Part shown: in pieces, positions 63,895-64,000 of the stretch
Layout of the letters: each line of letters begins with the position of its first letter
Position numbering within the stretch: the stretch's first letter is position 1
Assembly (NCBI RefSeq): GCF_900100655.1
Contig: NZ_FNCE01000005.1
Span: 141,343 to 205,342, forward strand
Reading direction: 5' to 3'
Length of the DNA stretch: 64,000 nt
Origin: Limimonas halophila
GTDB taxonomy: Bacteria > Pseudomonadota > Alphaproteobacteria > Kiloniellales > Rhodovibrionaceae
The notes under the pieces: generated by a model
The model's input: the letters and a program-made list of their open reading frames with translations, nothing else
Told to the model about the DNA's origin: nothing
Databases searched by the model: none
Made by a program: the position numbers and the translations under genes

Positions 63895-64000
63895 TTATCG
63901 CGATCCGCTCGAATCGTTGATCACCAGCGATTCGACGGCGAGTTTTCCGCCGGCGTTGGTGAGGGCGAAGCCGTCGAAGGCGTCCTGGAAGCCACGGTCG
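63895..64000 (-). CDS. C-terminal end of an unidentified protein (partial)
   Basis: On the minus strand the frame is open from the window edge to a TAA at 63897-63895, giving DRGFQDAFDGFALTNAG then GKLAVESLVINDSSGSR. Codon usage fits a real gene. Too little is visible to name a family. The repeat family A copy lies just past its stop. Confidence 0.45.
   Translation of the reverse strand, partial: DRGFQDAFDGFALTNAGGKLAVESLVINDSSGSR

Overview
The window is GC-rich DNA (roughly 70% by eye) packed with divergent and short-spaced operons. It looks like an alphaproteobacterial chromosome, most likely from Rhodospirillales or a related, possibly salt-loving, lineage. Supporting marks are the carD/fdxA neighbourhood, a ~1,600-residue NAD-glutamate dehydrogenase, a PutA without an N-terminal DNA-binding domain, system I cytochrome c maturation genes and a pqqABCDE operon. 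The order-level placement and the halophily are inference from gene content and acidic proteins. No rRNA, CRISPR array, integrase, transposase or phage gene was found.

Layout. 0-4.6 kb: end of an ABC-2 permease, then pqqA-B-C-D-E and a soluble PQQ-type sugar dehydrogenase; the genes from pqqB on are chained by 4-base stop/start overlaps. 4.6-16 kb: tRNA-Arg(CCT), proline iminopeptidase, a secreted nuclease-like protein, an M48 protease, carD, fdxA, TerB, a DUF938 methyltransferase, ExoD, a minus-strand proteostasis-type operon (YbaK, CnoX-like thioredoxin, Lon N-domain protein, Trm112, DUF971), tRNA-Gly(GCC) and a secreted paraoxonase-like lactonase. 16-26 kb: CopD-like membrane protein, giant NAD-GDH, aconitase, transglutaminase. 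26-33.5 kb: hybrid histidine kinase, SMR efflux pump behind a palindromic operator, MFS, DUF4112, a frameshifted leucine-dehydrogenase-like gene, YbaN-like protein and a compositionally odd stretch with two small orphan genes. 34-38 kb: putA and a His-rich cupredoxin. 38-44 kb: a TPR-sulfotransferase and a 1,281-residue secreted-type protein made of a seven-bladed propeller, RTX-like calcium repeats, a cadherin-like domain and a duplicated C-terminal module. 44-54.5 kb: ABC-class ATPase, RsmF-like methyltransferase, single-domain response regulator, glycosyltransferase and a polar amino-acid ABC importer with two paralogous binding proteins. 54.5-60.2 kb: methyltransferase, a divergent EAL-like protein, GNAT, ccmG-E-D-C and ccmB-A. 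60.2-64 kb: TetR regulator and old-yellow-enzyme reductase sharing a palindromic operator, MFS, and the end of an unidentified gene.

Functionally this is mostly housekeeping and accessory metabolism: periplasmic PQQ-dependent sugar oxidation together with cytochrome c assembly, proline/glutamate catabolism feeding the TCA cycle (putA, gdh, acnA), amino-acid uptake, and electrophile/drug defence (TetR/OYE, SMR).

The least explained material is a set of intergenic repeats. Two families have terminal inverted repeats and each occurs twice here in opposite orientation (16.0/63.7 kb and 33.9/47.4 kb). Three further structured elements are C-rich or nested palindromes (21.8, 38.1, 58.7 kb). The propeller-RTX protein with its adjacent sulfotransferase is the most attractive candidate for an undescribed system.
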